Shown: positions 1-8,168, numbered from the stretch's first letter. The stretch is 46,016 bases of DNA from Acidimicrobiia bacterium (GCA_029863625.1 JAOTUY010000020.1:1-46016); one strand, 5' to 3'. Numbers and translations: made by a program. The notes: generated by a model from the sequence alone, not told the origin.

Positions 1-140
1 GAGTCGGATAGGGGGGACGGTTCCCACCAATTGCCGGGTACCGGCTACCGGGTTCCGGCTGCCGAAATCCGCGGATGCGGCCTTCGTCTGCGGTACGTTG
101 ATGCGCAAGCGGTTGGAGTGGGTGGGCCTCTGGAGGTCGT

Positions 141-419
141 ATGTTTCAGACGGTTCGCTTTGTCGAAGAGGAGGCTATTCCGGGCCGGATAGCACCCGTG
201 CCCACCGAGTTCGAGATAGGACGGTATTCCAGCGAGCATCTTGCCGTTGCCGCAGCTCGAGCTTCGATGGCGGAGTTCTTTGCGTCAAGACGGCCTGAGT
301 ATGCCTGGTGGATCGTCCGCCAAGACGGTCAGCAATTGGCCAACTGGATTGCCGATTCAAGGACTGGCCGCGAATTCGTGGTCGACCTCACCACCAGCAG
401 ACTGGTCGAGGTTGCCTGA
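141..419 (+). CDS. Small conserved-looking protein, paralogue A
   Basis: I do not recognise this 92-residue family. The ATG follows GGAGG (132-136) at normal distance, so the start is well supported. The product is soluble, with no signal peptide or membrane segment. It is a clear paralogue of the next gene. Both open with M-F-x-x-V-x-F-x-E-E-E, carry a P-I/V-P-T-E segment near residue 20, share AWWIVR and LANWI-DSR blocks in the second half, and end in a short E-V tail. The shared aromatic-rich core suggests a small folded domain. It may share a transcript with the downstream gene, although a hairpin lies between them. Its function is unknown. Confidence 0.75.
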   Translation: MFQTVRFVEEEAIPGRIAPVPTEFEIGRYSSEHLAVAAARASMAEFFASRRPEYAWWIVRQDGQQLANWIADSRTGREFVVDLTTSRLVEVA

Positions 420-450
420 GCCAACCCACTTAAGGTGCTTTAGGTGACGA

Positions 451-470
451 AACCACCACACGCGGTGGTT
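451..470. other. Small inverted repeat between the paralogues
   Basis: A 7-bp perfect stem (AACCACC at 451-457 pairing with GGTGGTT at 464-470) closes a 6-nt loop. No T-run follows on either strand, so it is a weak candidate for a terminator or an RNA-processing site. A TAGGAT hexamer at 480-485 could be a -10 for the second paralogue. Confidence 0.35.
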
Positions 471-546
471 ATGACGGTGTAGGATGATTTCAAGAGCCGG
501 TGGCTCGCGGAGTCGCCGATTGGGCGGGAGGAGCAGCGAGGCAACC

Positions 547-831
547 ATGTTCGAAGCAGTTGAGTTCATTGAGGAAGAGGTCGAGTCGGGTCGTCCTGCC
601 CCCATTCCCACGGAGAGCATCCTGGGCACCTTTGAGGTTGAAGCGGATGCCGTGATGCGGGCGCGAGCAGCCCGGGCCGGTTTCATGAGCGGCAGCCGAG
701 GCGGCTACGCGTGGTGGATTGTACGAGAACAGGGCGCCCGCCTCGCCAATTGGATCTCAGACTCCCGCTCCGACCGAGAGTTCGCTCTCGACGTGACCTC
801 CGGCGAATTGACGGAGGTTCCCCAGGCCTAA
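547..831 (+). CDS. Small conserved-looking protein, paralogue B
   Basis: This is a 94-residue protein paralogous to the preceding gene, with the same MF-x-AVEF-x-EEE opening, a P-I-P-T-E motif, and YAWWIVREQG and LANWISDSRS blocks. An in-frame start upstream (near 484) exists, but GGGAGGAG at 526-533 points to ATG 547, and that start also aligns with the first residue of paralogue A. No signal peptide or transmembrane helix is visible. The family is unknown to me. The tandem arrangement implies an old local duplication, because the copies have diverged strongly at the nucleotide level. Confidence 0.75.
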   Translation: MFEAVEFIEEEVESGRPAPIPTESILGTFEVEADAVMRARAARAGFMSGSRGGYAWWIVREQGARLANWISDSRSDREFALDVTSGELTEVPQA

Positions 832-936
832 CCTGAGCAACCTGGCTCCAACCGAGTTCATTTCCGCCCGGCGGCTCCCGGGTGTTCGATCGACCGGTAG
901 AGTCCTGAGCCCTATCGTGCGGAAGGGTTGCATCAG

Positions 937-1296
937 ATGGAGGCTTTTCATACCACCTGGGGTTGGGTAGCCGTGTCCTTGGCCGGCCTAGCCGGCCTGG
1001 TCGGCATCGGTTTCGCAATTGCCAAACGTCCGCTCACCAAGCCCTTCTGGATCCTGGCCGGAGGCGGAATGGCCGCCATGGTCGTCGAGGTCTTGGCCGG
1101 CGTTGTTCTCTATCTCCAGGACCACGACCCGGGTGCCTTCCACATGTTTTACGGTTTCCTGGTGCTTTTCAGTCTCGCCTTTGCATACATGTATCGATCT
1201 CAGTTCGTCAAGCGCCCGGCTTTAGCCTGGGGCCTGCTGCTGCTATTCGTGATGGGGCTCGGTTTACGAGCGATCATGACCTTCGAGGGTTCGTAA
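937..1296 (+). CDS. Small integral membrane protein
   Basis: A 119-residue hydrophobic protein with about four predicted membrane helices, roughly residues 8-25, 38-60, 68-85 and 95-112. A short charged stretch (KRPLTKP) follows the first helix and an RSQFVKRP linker precedes the last. TTG 928 is a possible start, but GGAAGG at 921-926 sits about 10 nt before ATG 937, so I prefer the ATG. The gene lies 47 nt upstream of fabI in the same direction and is probably co-transcribed with it. No catalytic motif is visible and I cannot assign a function. Confidence 0.7.
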   Translation: MEAFHTTWGWVAVSLAGLAGLVGIGFAIAKRPLTKPFWILAGGGMAAMVVEVLAGVVLYLQDHDPGAFHMFYGFLVLFSLAFAYMYRSQFVKRPALAWGLLLLFVMGLGLRAIMTFEGS

Positions 1297-1343
1297 AGGC
1301 GAGGCGTCGTACCATGGGTTCTGGAAGCCCGGGGAGGGAAACT

Positions 1344-2126
1344 GTGCTGCTGGACGGTAAGAGGTTGCTGATCACGGGAGTGCTCACCAACGAGTCGATT
1401 GCCTGGCACACGGCCAGGGTGGCTCAAGAGCAGGGTGCCGAGCTCGTGCTGACCGGATTTGGCCGCGGCTTCCGGTTGACGGAGCGGGCGGCGCGCCGAC
1501 TGCCTCAACCACCCGACGTTTTGGAACTCGATATCAACGATCCGGATCATCTCATCAACCTCACGGCTGAGCTGACCACCCGGTGGGGAGCAGTCGACGG
1601 TGCTTTACACGCCATCGCCTACGCCCCAGAAGACGCGATGGGTGGGAACTTCCTCAATACGCCGCCGGAAAGCGCGCAGACAGCGTTCATGACTTCCGCG
1701 TTTTCGTTCAAGACACTCGCCGCCGGATTGTTGCCCCTGCTCCAAGCAGCGGGCGGGGGCTCTCTGGTGACGTTGGACTTTGACAACCGGCAGGCATGGC
1801 CCGCCTACGATTGGATGGGGGTGGCCAAGGCTGCCCTGGAGTCGGTAACGAGGTATCTCGCTCGTGATCTCGGCATACACGGCATCCGGGTCAATACGGT
1901 TTCGGCCGGCCCTCTGGCGACGGTGGCTGCCAAATCGATCCCGGGCGTTGAGCTCTTCGAAAAGGCTTGGGGGGAACGAGCCCCCCTGGGTTGGGATCTG
2001 ACCGATCCCGAACCTGTCGCCCGGATGGTGTGTGTGCTGTTCTCGGACTGGACTCCGGCAACGAGCGGTGAACTCATCCACGTCGACGGCGGATTCCACG
2101 CCATCGCAGCCGGCAGCGGCGAGTAG
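1344..2126 (+). CDS. fabI: Enoyl-[acyl-carrier-protein] reductase, InhA/FabI type
   Basis: NADH-dependent reduction of the enoyl-ACP double bond, the last step of each type II fatty-acid elongation cycle. The 260-residue product begins with LLDGKRLLITGVLTNESIAW, the divergent Rossmann motif of the FabI/InhA class. It carries the YxxxxxxK catalytic pair at Tyr155 and Lys162 (AYDWMGVAK). The RVN-x-V-x-AGP segment and the terminal HVDGGFHAI match short-chain dehydrogenase FabI proteins, and overall it reads closest to mycobacterial InhA. The GTG start follows GGGGAGGG (1331-1338); an ATG at 1314 is less well placed. The stop directly abuts the convergent kinase stop with no spacer. Confidence 0.9.
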   Translation: MLLDGKRLLITGVLTNESIAWHTARVAQEQGAELVLTGFGRGFRLTERAARRLPQPPDVLELDINDPDHLINLTAELTTRWGAVDGALHAIAYAPEDAMGGNFLNTPPESAQTAFMTSAFSFKTLAAGLLPLLQAAGGGSLVTLDFDNRQAWPAYDWMGVAKAALESVTRYLARDLGIHGIRVNTVSAGPLATVAAKSIPGVELFEKAWGERAPLGWDLTDPEPVARMVCVLFSDWTPATSGELIHVDGGFHAIAAGSGE

Positions 2127-3938
2127 CTAGCGGCCGACCACCGCGGGGCTGCGGCGGCCGCGTCGAGGGCTCAAAACCCGGGGAAGGTCGACCCGGAAGG
2201 TGGTCCCACCGCCGGCCGTGTCGTGGATAATGACATCTCCCTCCATGTCTTGAGCAAGACCTCGCACGATATTCAGCCCAAGACCGGTGCCACCCCGGGA
2301 GCGGGTCGCCGACGGTTCGAGTTGGGTGAACTGGTCGAAGATCTTGGCGCGCTCAGAGGGTGGGATGCCGGGGCCGTGGTCGACGACGTCGATGGTGGCG
2401 CGATCGCCGGTCACCGAGCCGACAACTTCAATGGGACTGCCGGCTGCATGCTTCATGGCGTTCTCAACCAAGTTGATCACGATTCTGCGCACATGGTCCG
2501 GATCCGTCTTGACGAGGGTGTTTGGCGCAACCTGAACCCGGACGACCTCATCGGCTCCTGCTATGACGGCAATTGTCTCCGGCAAGAACCGACTCAGGTC
2601 GACCTCTTCCGGGTGCCGCGGCAACGCTTGCCCTTCGATCCGCGATACGACAAGCAAGTCCTCAATCAGCCGTCGCAGCCGGTCGGCTTGGTTGCGGGCG
2701 GACTCCAGGAGCTCCTGTGCGGCTGGTTGTTCCGGTGCCAGCTCCGGCCGAGCGATCGTGGCGAGTGCCCCGATGATCGAAGTCAGCGGCGTTCGGAGCT
2801 CGTGGCTGACGACGGAAACGAAGTCCGATTTCATCCGGGCCAGTTCCTCCATTCGGCGGGAGGTCTCAGCCGCCTCATAGAATCTCTCGAGCTGGGCGAG
2901 CACCAACGCGGCGGGCGCAGCCAGGGACGTCAACACCTCGAGGTCACTCCTGGTGAACTCGCCATCGGCTTTGTCGGCCAGCACCATCACGCCCATGGTG
3001 CGATGTTCGAGTTGCATTGGGACGACCATCGCCGAGTGGGTGCCGAGCTCGCCAAGGAGTCCGTGACTGTCGGGATCTTGGTCCAGATTCGTGTAGAGAG
3101 CAGGAATGCCGGAGAGGAAGACGCGCTCGATGTCGCCCTTTCGGTTGAGCGACATGCGATATCCGCCGACGTCGAGGGCGTGCCCGGCCGTCCAGATCGG
3201 ACTGACGACCTCCAGAAACTGTCCCCGTTCGTTGTGCAACAAGACGGCGCCGACCTCGGCATTGAGATACCGTCCGATTCTTCCGACCAGTTCGGGGAGC
3301 ACGAGGTCGAGGCTGTCGCCGGCGGCCATGGTTTTGGAGACTTCGTAGAGTCGGCCCAGATCCGCCTCTCGTTTGGCGAGTTGCTGCACCCGTTCGATAC
3401 CAACGAATGTCTCCCTGCGGAATTCCTTGGTCAACATGCTCGAGGCGATGGCCACTGCCACGAAGGTCACCAACGGGATCACCAGCCGCTCGATTTCTAG
3501 AGACTGGCCGAAGTTCGAATCTGTCAAGATGTAGGAAGTGATGACGAATCCGGTGATGAAGGCATGCGGGACGGTTCCTGCCAACGCCGCCGAAAGCACC
3601 ACAACCCCGAAATACAGCGCGAAGATGACGGGCGAGAGCTGCCGGACTGCCCCGACGGTGGTCAACTCAGCCAGGATGAGCGCGAGCCACAGCCATAGGA
3701 ATAGGTCGCCACGCCAATCTTTGAGAGCCCGTTCCCAGCGAATGAAGGAAAGAGCCAAGAGACCCGTCCCCGCCAGCAGCGAAGGAACCCAGACCTTCGG
3801 ATCGTTGAGCAGACTGAAGCGATAGGCGGCGAAGAGGATGGCGGCCAACATCAGCCAGGAGACCTGCAGTCCCAGCTTGGCTGCCCGTGCTCTGAAGGCC
3901 GCAAACGGGATTCTGTTCGTCTTGCTTCGGCGGGCCAT
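2127..3938 (-). CDS. Membrane sensor histidine kinase with GAF domain (orphan)
   Basis: A 603-residue sensor kinase. The N-terminal ~165 residues hold about six hydrophobic segments, the middle (about 190-345) resembles a GAF domain, and the C-terminus is a classical HisKA-HATPase_c module. The phospho-acceptor is His379 in SHELRTP. The N box (NLVENAMKH), G1 (DHGPGIP) and G2 (GTGLGLNIV) are all present, so the kinase looks active. No response regulator is adjacent, so its partner must be elsewhere, possibly the lone receiver protein at 41150. The start at 3938 lacks a convincing Shine-Dalgarno. CATACT lies 6 nt upstream on this strand, which would fit a leaderless mRNA. Confidence 0.88.
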   Translation of the reverse strand: MARRSKTNRIPFAAFRARAAKLGLQVSWLMLAAILFAAYRFSLLNDPKVWVPSLLAGTGLLALSFIRWERALKDWRGDLFLWLWLALILAELTTVGAVRQLSPVIFALYFGVVVLSAALAGTVPHAFITGFVITSYILTDSNFGQSLEIERLVIPLVTFVAVAIASSMLTKEFRRETFVGIERVQQLAKREADLGRLYEVSKTMAAGDSLDLVLPELVGRIGRYLNAEVGAVLLHNERGQFLEVVSPIWTAGHALDVGGYRMSLNRKGDIERVFLSGIPALYTNLDQDPDSHGLLGELGTHSAMVVPMQLEHRTMGVMVLADKADGEFTRSDLEVLTSLAAPAALVLAQLERFYEAAETSRRMEELARMKSDFVSVVSHELRTPLTSIIGALATIARPELAPEQPAAQELLESARNQADRLRRLIEDLLVVSRIEGQALPRHPEEVDLSRFLPETIAVIAGADEVVRVQVAPNTLVKTDPDHVRRIVINLVENAMKHAAGSPIEVVGSVTGDRATIDVVDHGPGIPPSERAKIFDQFTQLEPSATRSRGGTGLGLNIVRGLAQDMEGDVIIHDTAGGGTTFRVDLPRVLSPRRGRRSPAVVGR

Positions 3939-4086
3939 CAGCTCAGTATGGTCTCGATATCCGGATGGTCGGCGGTAATCTCCCACCAGTCCTGGAAGGT
4001 GTTTCGGTTGACGTGCATCCCAACATGAGGCATTCCCACGAACCCGGCGGCTGGTTGGATCGCCGGCGGCGCTGCGGTCTCGGACA

Positions 4087-4821
4087 ATGTTGAAGTCATT
4101 CGCCGGTGGCACGATCTTCGGCGAACGTTTCGGTGGCGGTCCCTTGCGGGTGCTGGCTCTACATGGGTGGGGCCGAGACCGGCGGGATTTCGATGAGATT
4201 CTGGGTGGTCTCGATGCTGCAGCCATCGATCTGCCGGGTTTTGGCGCCTCGCCCGAACCGCCGGAAGCCGTTGGCGCCGCCGGGTACGCAAGACTCATCG
4301 CGCCGGTCCTGGATGAATTCCCCCAGCCTGCGATTATCGTCGGCCACTCCTTCGGAGGGCGAGTTGCGGTGCACTTGGCCGTGTTGAGGCCGGAGAAGGT
4401 TGGGACCCTGATACTGATGGGGGCACCGCTTCTCCGGCCGGCTGGAAGCGGAAGGGGCACACCCCCTTTTGCCTATCGGATGATTCGGGCGATGCATCGT
4501 AAGAGGTGGATCGGTGACGACAGGATGGAGCTGGCTCGGCAGCGGTATGGGTCGGCCGACTACCGGGCTGCCCGCGGTGTGATGCGTGAGGTCCTCGTGG
4601 TTGCGGTCAACGAGAGCTACGAGGCACAGCTCGACCAAATCCACCAACCCGTGCAGCTTATCTGGGGAGCAGACGACAGAGATGTTCCTGTCGAGATTGC
4701 CAGGCGCGCCATGGAGCACCTGAGCCGCGCCGAGTTGACCTTGCTCGAAGGAGTCGGCCACCACGTGTGTCTTGAATCTCCTGCAGCCGTTCGAGCAGCG
4801 GTACTGGGAGGGGTTTCGTGA
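4087..4821 (+). CDS. Alpha/beta-fold hydrolase
   Basis: A 244-residue single-domain alpha/beta hydrolase. LALHGWGRD supplies the oxyanion-hole HG motif. GHSFGG gives the nucleophile elbow with Ser88, the acid is probably Asp196 or Asp197 in WGADDRDVP, and His225 lies in GVGHHVC. No signal peptide is seen, so it is probably cytoplasmic. It is the first gene of a tight operon: its stop overlaps the GTG of the MurF-like gene by 4 nt. The context suggests action on a cell-wall precursor or a related amide or ester, but the substrate cannot be read from the sequence. It is divergent from the kinase, with about 148 bp between starts. Confidence 0.85.
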   Translation: MLKSFAGGTIFGERFGGGPLRVLALHGWGRDRRDFDEILGGLDAAAIDLPGFGASPEPPEAVGAAGYARLIAPVLDEFPQPAIIVGHSFGGRVAVHLAVLRPEKVGTLILMGAPLLRPAGSGRGTPPFAYRMIRAMHRKRWIGDDRMELARQRYGSADYRAARGVMREVLVVAVNESYEAQLDQIHQPVQLIWGADDRDVPVEIARRAMEHLSRAELTLLEGVGHHVCLESPAAVRAAVLGGVS

Positions 4822-6323
4822 CCATTGCCCTCTGGGCCGCGGCAACCGTCGCCTATGGACTCGCCCTCCTCCGTTGGTTGCGGGTTGCCCAGCGAGAGCA
4901 CTATCTTTCGTGGTCGGTGACGCGGTTCGGGTTGCGGTGGTGGAACACCAACGCAGCCAATCGGCTACTCATCCTGGTGGGACTCGTGGCCCTCGGGTTT
5001 GCCCTTCTTTATCCGGTGGCCGGTTTGCTCACCGCTCTGGTTGTGGCGGCCGGGCCACTCGGCCTGAGCATCACCGGACGAACCGGACCTCTTCGCTGGA
5101 CGAGCCGTTTGCGACGGCTGGGGGTCGGCATAGCCGTTATCAGCGCCGCACTGGTTCTGACGGGCACGCTTCTGGGCCGGGCAGCCGTGACCATGGTGGG
5201 GGCCGGCATCGTCATGCCGCTCTTGGTTGACCTCGCGCTGGCCGTCGCTACGCCGATCGAACATCGACTCTCAGCCCGGTTCGTGCATCAGGCGAGCCGA
5301 ACGCTCGGCCAGATTGCTCCGATCGTCGTGGCGATCACCGGCTCGTACGGTAAGACGACCACCAAGGCCTATCTTGCGCGATTGCTGCGACAGAGTCATG
5401 CCACGGTGGCCAGTCGGGCCAGCTTCAACAACCGGATGGGTCTTGCGCGAGCCGTCAACGAGCAGCTGGCCGTCGGCACGGAGGTGTTCATCGCGGAGAT
5501 GGGCACTTACGGAAAGGGCGAGATCGCCGAGCTATGCGCATGGATCGAACCAACCGTTGGGGTCATTACGGCCATCGGACCGGTCCACCTCGAGCGCTTC
5601 GGATCTCTCGACAGGATCGTCGAGGCGAAAGCCGAGATTCTCGAGAGAGCCAGAACGGCGGTGCTCAACGTCGACGATCCCCACCTGGCGGCCCTCGCCG
5701 ATCAGATCGAAAACGAGGTGATTCGGTGTTCGACACGGGAGTCAAGCGCGGACGTCTACATTGACGCGACCGGTGATGGGGGAGTGTTCGTGCAGGGCAC
5801 AAGGGTGGCCACGCTCGAGGATGTGTCCGTGTTTCCTGGCAACCTGAGTTGCGCTCTGGGGGCGGCGCTGGCAGTGGGGGCGCCCATGGTCGGGCTAGCG
5901 CGAGCCATTGATGATTTGGCGGGGGCCGAGCACCGCCAAACCGTTTCTGTCAGCGACCTTGGGTTCACCATTGTTGACGACACGTATAACTCGAATCCGG
6001 CCGGTGCTCGGTCGGCGCTTGCCACCTTGGAACGCGTGAGTGCTGGTGGTCGTCGGGTGCTGGTTACCCCCGGCATGGTTGAGCTTGGTGACCGCCAGTA
6101 CGAAGAGAACGCAGCCCTGGCGGAGCTGGCGGTTGGCCGGGTCACCGACCTCGTCATCGTTGGCAGATCAAACCGGGCGGCGTTGCTGCGGGGATCGGCA
6201 GGCGGGGAAGCGTCCGTTATCGTGGTTGACTCCCGGGAAGACGCGGTCGATTGGGTTCGGGCGAATCTCGGCGATCGGGACGTCGTTCTCTACGAGAACG
6301 ATCTCCCGGATCACTATCCGTGA
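4818..6323 (+). CDS. Membrane-anchored Mur ligase (MurF-like)
   Basis: A 501-residue Mur-ligase-family protein preceded by an unusual ~140-residue membrane domain with about four hydrophobic helices (near residues 1-18, 48-80, 90-125 and 130-150). The ATP-binding loop ITGSYGKTTTK is near residue 175. It is followed by SFNNRMGLARAVNE, the AEMGTYGKGEI segment, the HLERFGSLD-x-IVEAKAEI block and DDTYNSNPAG, all typical of MurF-type ligases. MurF joins D-Ala-D-Ala to UDP-MurNAc-tripeptide. Here the C-terminus ends in YENDLPDHYP, where ordinary MurF carries a KGSR-like motif, so the substrate may differ. The start overlaps the hydrolase and a Ddl-like gene follows after 17 nt. It looks like an accessory enzyme rather than the housekeeping MurF. 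Confidence 0.82.
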   Translation: MTIALWAAATVAYGLALLRWLRVAQREHYLSWSVTRFGLRWWNTNAANRLLILVGLVALGFALLYPVAGLLTALVVAAGPLGLSITGRTGPLRWTSRLRRLGVGIAVISAALVLTGTLLGRAAVTMVGAGIVMPLLVDLALAVATPIEHRLSARFVHQASRTLGQIAPIVVAITGSYGKTTTKAYLARLLRQSHATVASRASFNNRMGLARAVNEQLAVGTEVFIAEMGTYGKGEIAELCAWIEPTVGVITAIGPVHLERFGSLDRIVEAKAEILERARTAVLNVDDPHLAALADQIENEVIRCSTRESSADVYIDATGDGGVFVQGTRVATLEDVSVFPGNLSCALGAALAVGAPMVGLARAIDDLAGAEHRQTVSVSDLGFTIVDDTYNSNPAGARSALATLERVSAGGRRVLVTPGMVELGDRQYEENAALAELAVGRVTDLVIVGRSNRAALLRGSAGGEASVIVVDSREDAVDWVRANLGDRDVVLYENDLPDHYP

Positions 6324-6340
6324 CAACGAGGAGAAACCAA

Positions 6341-7435
6341 ATGAGCAAGCCGGCCGTGGTGTTCGGGGGACCTTCACCTGAACACGACATAAGCGTCCTG
6401 ACAGGCTTGCAGGCGGTGAGAACGCTCTTCGATGCGGGCGTAGATGTATTCGCCCTCTATTGGGCGAAAACCGGCCGCTGGTATGCCGTTGATCCGCACC
6501 TGGAGGCAGCGTCCTTCGCCGACGGCGTACCCGACCACGCCAAAGAGCTTCACCTGGTAGCCGAGCCGGGCGAAGGATTTGTCCTCAAGAAGAAACCGCT
6601 CGATGTCTCGCTGGTAGTCAACTGCTGCCATGGCGCCCCGGGCGAAGACGGCTCACTGCAGGCAGTGTTCGATCTGGCCGGACTTCGCTATACAGGCCCC
6701 GACGCGGCGGGATCGAACTTGGGGATGGACAAGTTGGCGTTCGGAGCCGTGATGGCCGGCGCCGGTCTGCAGTCGGTGCCCCGGCGCCTGGTCACCGATG
6801 ACGACGAAACCTGGGTAGGTCTCAATGCTCCCTACATCGTCAAACCACGGTTCGGTGGGTCGTCGATCGGTATCGAGGTTGTGTCGGACCGGAGGACGGC
6901 CCTCGACCTACTCAAGACTTCCCCCCACATGAGGCAGGGAGCGGTCATCGAGCCGTTCTTGGAGGGATGCCGGGACTACCTGATCGCCGTCCGCACCTAT
7001 CCCGAACTGCAGTTGTCGGCCATCGAGGCACCGGTCCGAGATGCGGGAGCCGCCAACATTTACAACTACGCCCAAAAATACCTGGCAGGTGGAGGGCTGG
7101 AAGGGTCGGTCCGTGAACTGCCGGCACAGCTCCTCGGGGGTATCGAGAGGACTATTCGCGAGACCGCAACAAAGGTGGCGGGTTTGGTTGGGGTGAGATC
7201 GGTGGCCAGAGTCGATTTCCTGGTTCGCGATGGCGAGGTGTGGCTCAACGAAATCAACACAATCCCGGGAAGTCTGGCTGCCTATTTGTGGATCGATCCG
7301 CCGATCTCGAGGCGTCAGCTGTTGCTCGATATGATCGCTGAGGTGGAGAACACAACCTCACGCCGTTTCACCACCAGCGGCGCAGACGGAACTGCGTTGC
7401 GGAACGCCGCATCGATCGCATCAAAGCTGGGATAG
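6341..7435 (+). CDS. D-alanine--D-alanine ligase family (ATP-grasp)
   Basis: A 364-residue ATP-grasp ligase of the Ddl family. Visible motifs are FGGPSPEHDIS near the N-terminus, CHGAPGEDGSLQA, IVKPRFGGSSIG (the ATP lid region), RVDFLVRDG and the metal-binding NEINTIPGS. It should ligate two D-amino or hydroxy acids using ATP. GAGGAG at 6328-6333 supports ATG 6341 over upstream starts. It lies 17 nt behind the MurF-like gene, so the natural reading is that it supplies the dipeptide for that ligase. The strict ddl symbol is withheld because the sequence is divergent and a second housekeeping ddl may exist outside the window. Confidence 0.85.
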   Translation: MSKPAVVFGGPSPEHDISVLTGLQAVRTLFDAGVDVFALYWAKTGRWYAVDPHLEAASFADGVPDHAKELHLVAEPGEGFVLKKKPLDVSLVVNCCHGAPGEDGSLQAVFDLAGLRYTGPDAAGSNLGMDKLAFGAVMAGAGLQSVPRRLVTDDDETWVGLNAPYIVKPRFGGSSIGIEVVSDRRTALDLLKTSPHMRQGAVIEPFLEGCRDYLIAVRTYPELQLSAIEAPVRDAGAANIYNYAQKYLAGGGLEGSVRELPAQLLGGIERTIRETATKVAGLVGVRSVARVDFLVRDGEVWLNEINTIPGSLAAYLWIDPPISRRQLLLDMIAEVENTTSRRFTTSGADGTALRNAASIASKLG

Positions 7436-7482
7436 GAGCCCGACGCGCACAACAGAGCGACCCGGTTTGATGTCTTGTGCTT

Positions 7483-7716
7483 CTACAGGTGGACGATAGG
7501 GCAAGTGAGCGTGCGGGTAATTCCCTCGATCGATTGGATGCGGGCAACTACGAGCTTGCCGAGTTGATCAACGTTCTCAGCCGATGCCTTGACGATGACG
7601 TCGTAGGGTCCGGTCACGTCATCGGCCGATTCGACACCGGGGATCTTTCTGGCCTCATCGGCGACCTGAGCCGCTTTGCCGACTTCGGTTTGAATCAGCA
7701 CGTACGCCTGGACCAC
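7483..7716 (-). CDS. Stand-alone Lrp/AsnC RAM-domain protein
   Basis: A 77-residue protein consisting only of the effector-binding, dimerising RAM domain of Lrp/AsnC regulators, with no helix-turn-helix. The pattern VQAYVLIQTEVGK, then VTGPYDVIVKA, then VVARIQSIEGITRT is typical of these short actinobacterial proteins, which are thought to sense amino acids or modulate full-length Lrp proteins. GTG 7716 is chosen because AGGAGG (complement of 7721-7726) precedes it; the longer upstream frame adds residues unlike the family. It is convergent with the Ddl-like gene and downstream of the cold-shock-like gene. Confidence 0.85.
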   Translation of the reverse strand: MVQAYVLIQTEVGKAAQVADEARKIPGVESADDVTGPYDVIVKASAENVDQLGKLVVARIQSIEGITRTLTCPIVHL

Positions 7717-7776
7717 GTGACCTCCTAAGTGCGTCTTGTGTGCGACTATACCCGCGCTCGAGATACGCAACGGTCT

Positions 7777-7989
7777 CTATCGGCCATCCATTCCGAAGCG
7801 GAGGCCGTTGGCATAGAGGCGTCCTTCGACGTCCTCGGCCTCGAAGACAACGCGCTGTCCTTGGCGGAGGGTGCGAAACGCACTCCCTTCGAGAGAGCCG
7901 GGCCGAAGGTACACCTCACTGCGATCGTCGTCTCGAATGATGATCCCGGCCCCGGTACCCGGGTCGTAGGTTTTGACCACACCTTGCAT
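7777..7989 (-). CDS. Divergent cold-shock-domain protein
   Basis: A 70-residue protein with the layout of a bacterial cold-shock domain: G-V-V-K-x-Y-D at the start, a GAGIIIRDD segment where RNP1 (KGFGFI) should be, SEVYLRPGSLEG for RNP2, and an FRTLRQGQRVVFEAED strand. The usual RNP aromatic residues are largely missing, so nucleic-acid binding may be weakened or altered. The start codon lacks a Shine-Dalgarno, but TACACT on this strand (7998-8003) lies 8 nt upstream, fitting a leaderless transcript. It is likely a small RNA- or DNA-binding protein. Confidence 0.7.
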   Translation of the reverse strand: MQGVVKTYDPGTGAGIIIRDDDRSEVYLRPGSLEGSAFRTLRQGQRVVFEAEDVEGRLYANGLRFGMDGR

Positions 7990-7997
7990 GGATGAAA

Positions 7998-8003
7998 AGT
8001 GTA
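7998..8003 (-). promoter_or_regulatory. Candidate -10 element, leaderless cold-shock-like gene
   Basis: TACACT on the minus strand ends 8 nt before the ATG at 7989 and no ribosome-binding site follows. This fits transcription starting at or within a base or two of the start codon. Confidence 0.45.
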
Positions 8004-8061
8004 GCGAAGGAGTTCTTCTCTCCAGGCGCGAGAGTCTGTTGGTGGGAACCGACCCCCTTCG

Positions 8062-8079
8062 TCGAGCCGGCGGGCTCGA
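8062..8079. terminator. Inverted repeat downstream of rpmB
   Basis: TCGAGCC (8062-8068) pairs with GGCTCGA (8073-8079) across a 4-nt loop, about 90 nt downstream of rpmB on the minus strand. No clear U-tract follows, so this is only a possible terminator. Confidence 0.3.
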
Positions 8080-8168
8080 AACCTATCCCCTTCTTGCTCA
8101 CGTCGTTCGCCAGGGCGGAGGCGAGGGCGGCGGACCAAGAACCGAGAACCGCTCCAGCGATGCCGGAG

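Noticed and set aside
963..1343. A longer N-terminus for FabI, starting at 963 or 1314
   Set aside because: It would overlap the membrane protein gene. FabI/InhA proteins start just before LLDGKR, and a good ribosome-binding site supports GTG 1344.
2223..3500. A 425-codon open frame antisense to the histidine kinase
   Set aside because: It lies entirely opposite a kinase with all catalytic motifs, has no ribosome-binding site and no recognisable domain. Long antisense frames are expected in GC-rich DNA.
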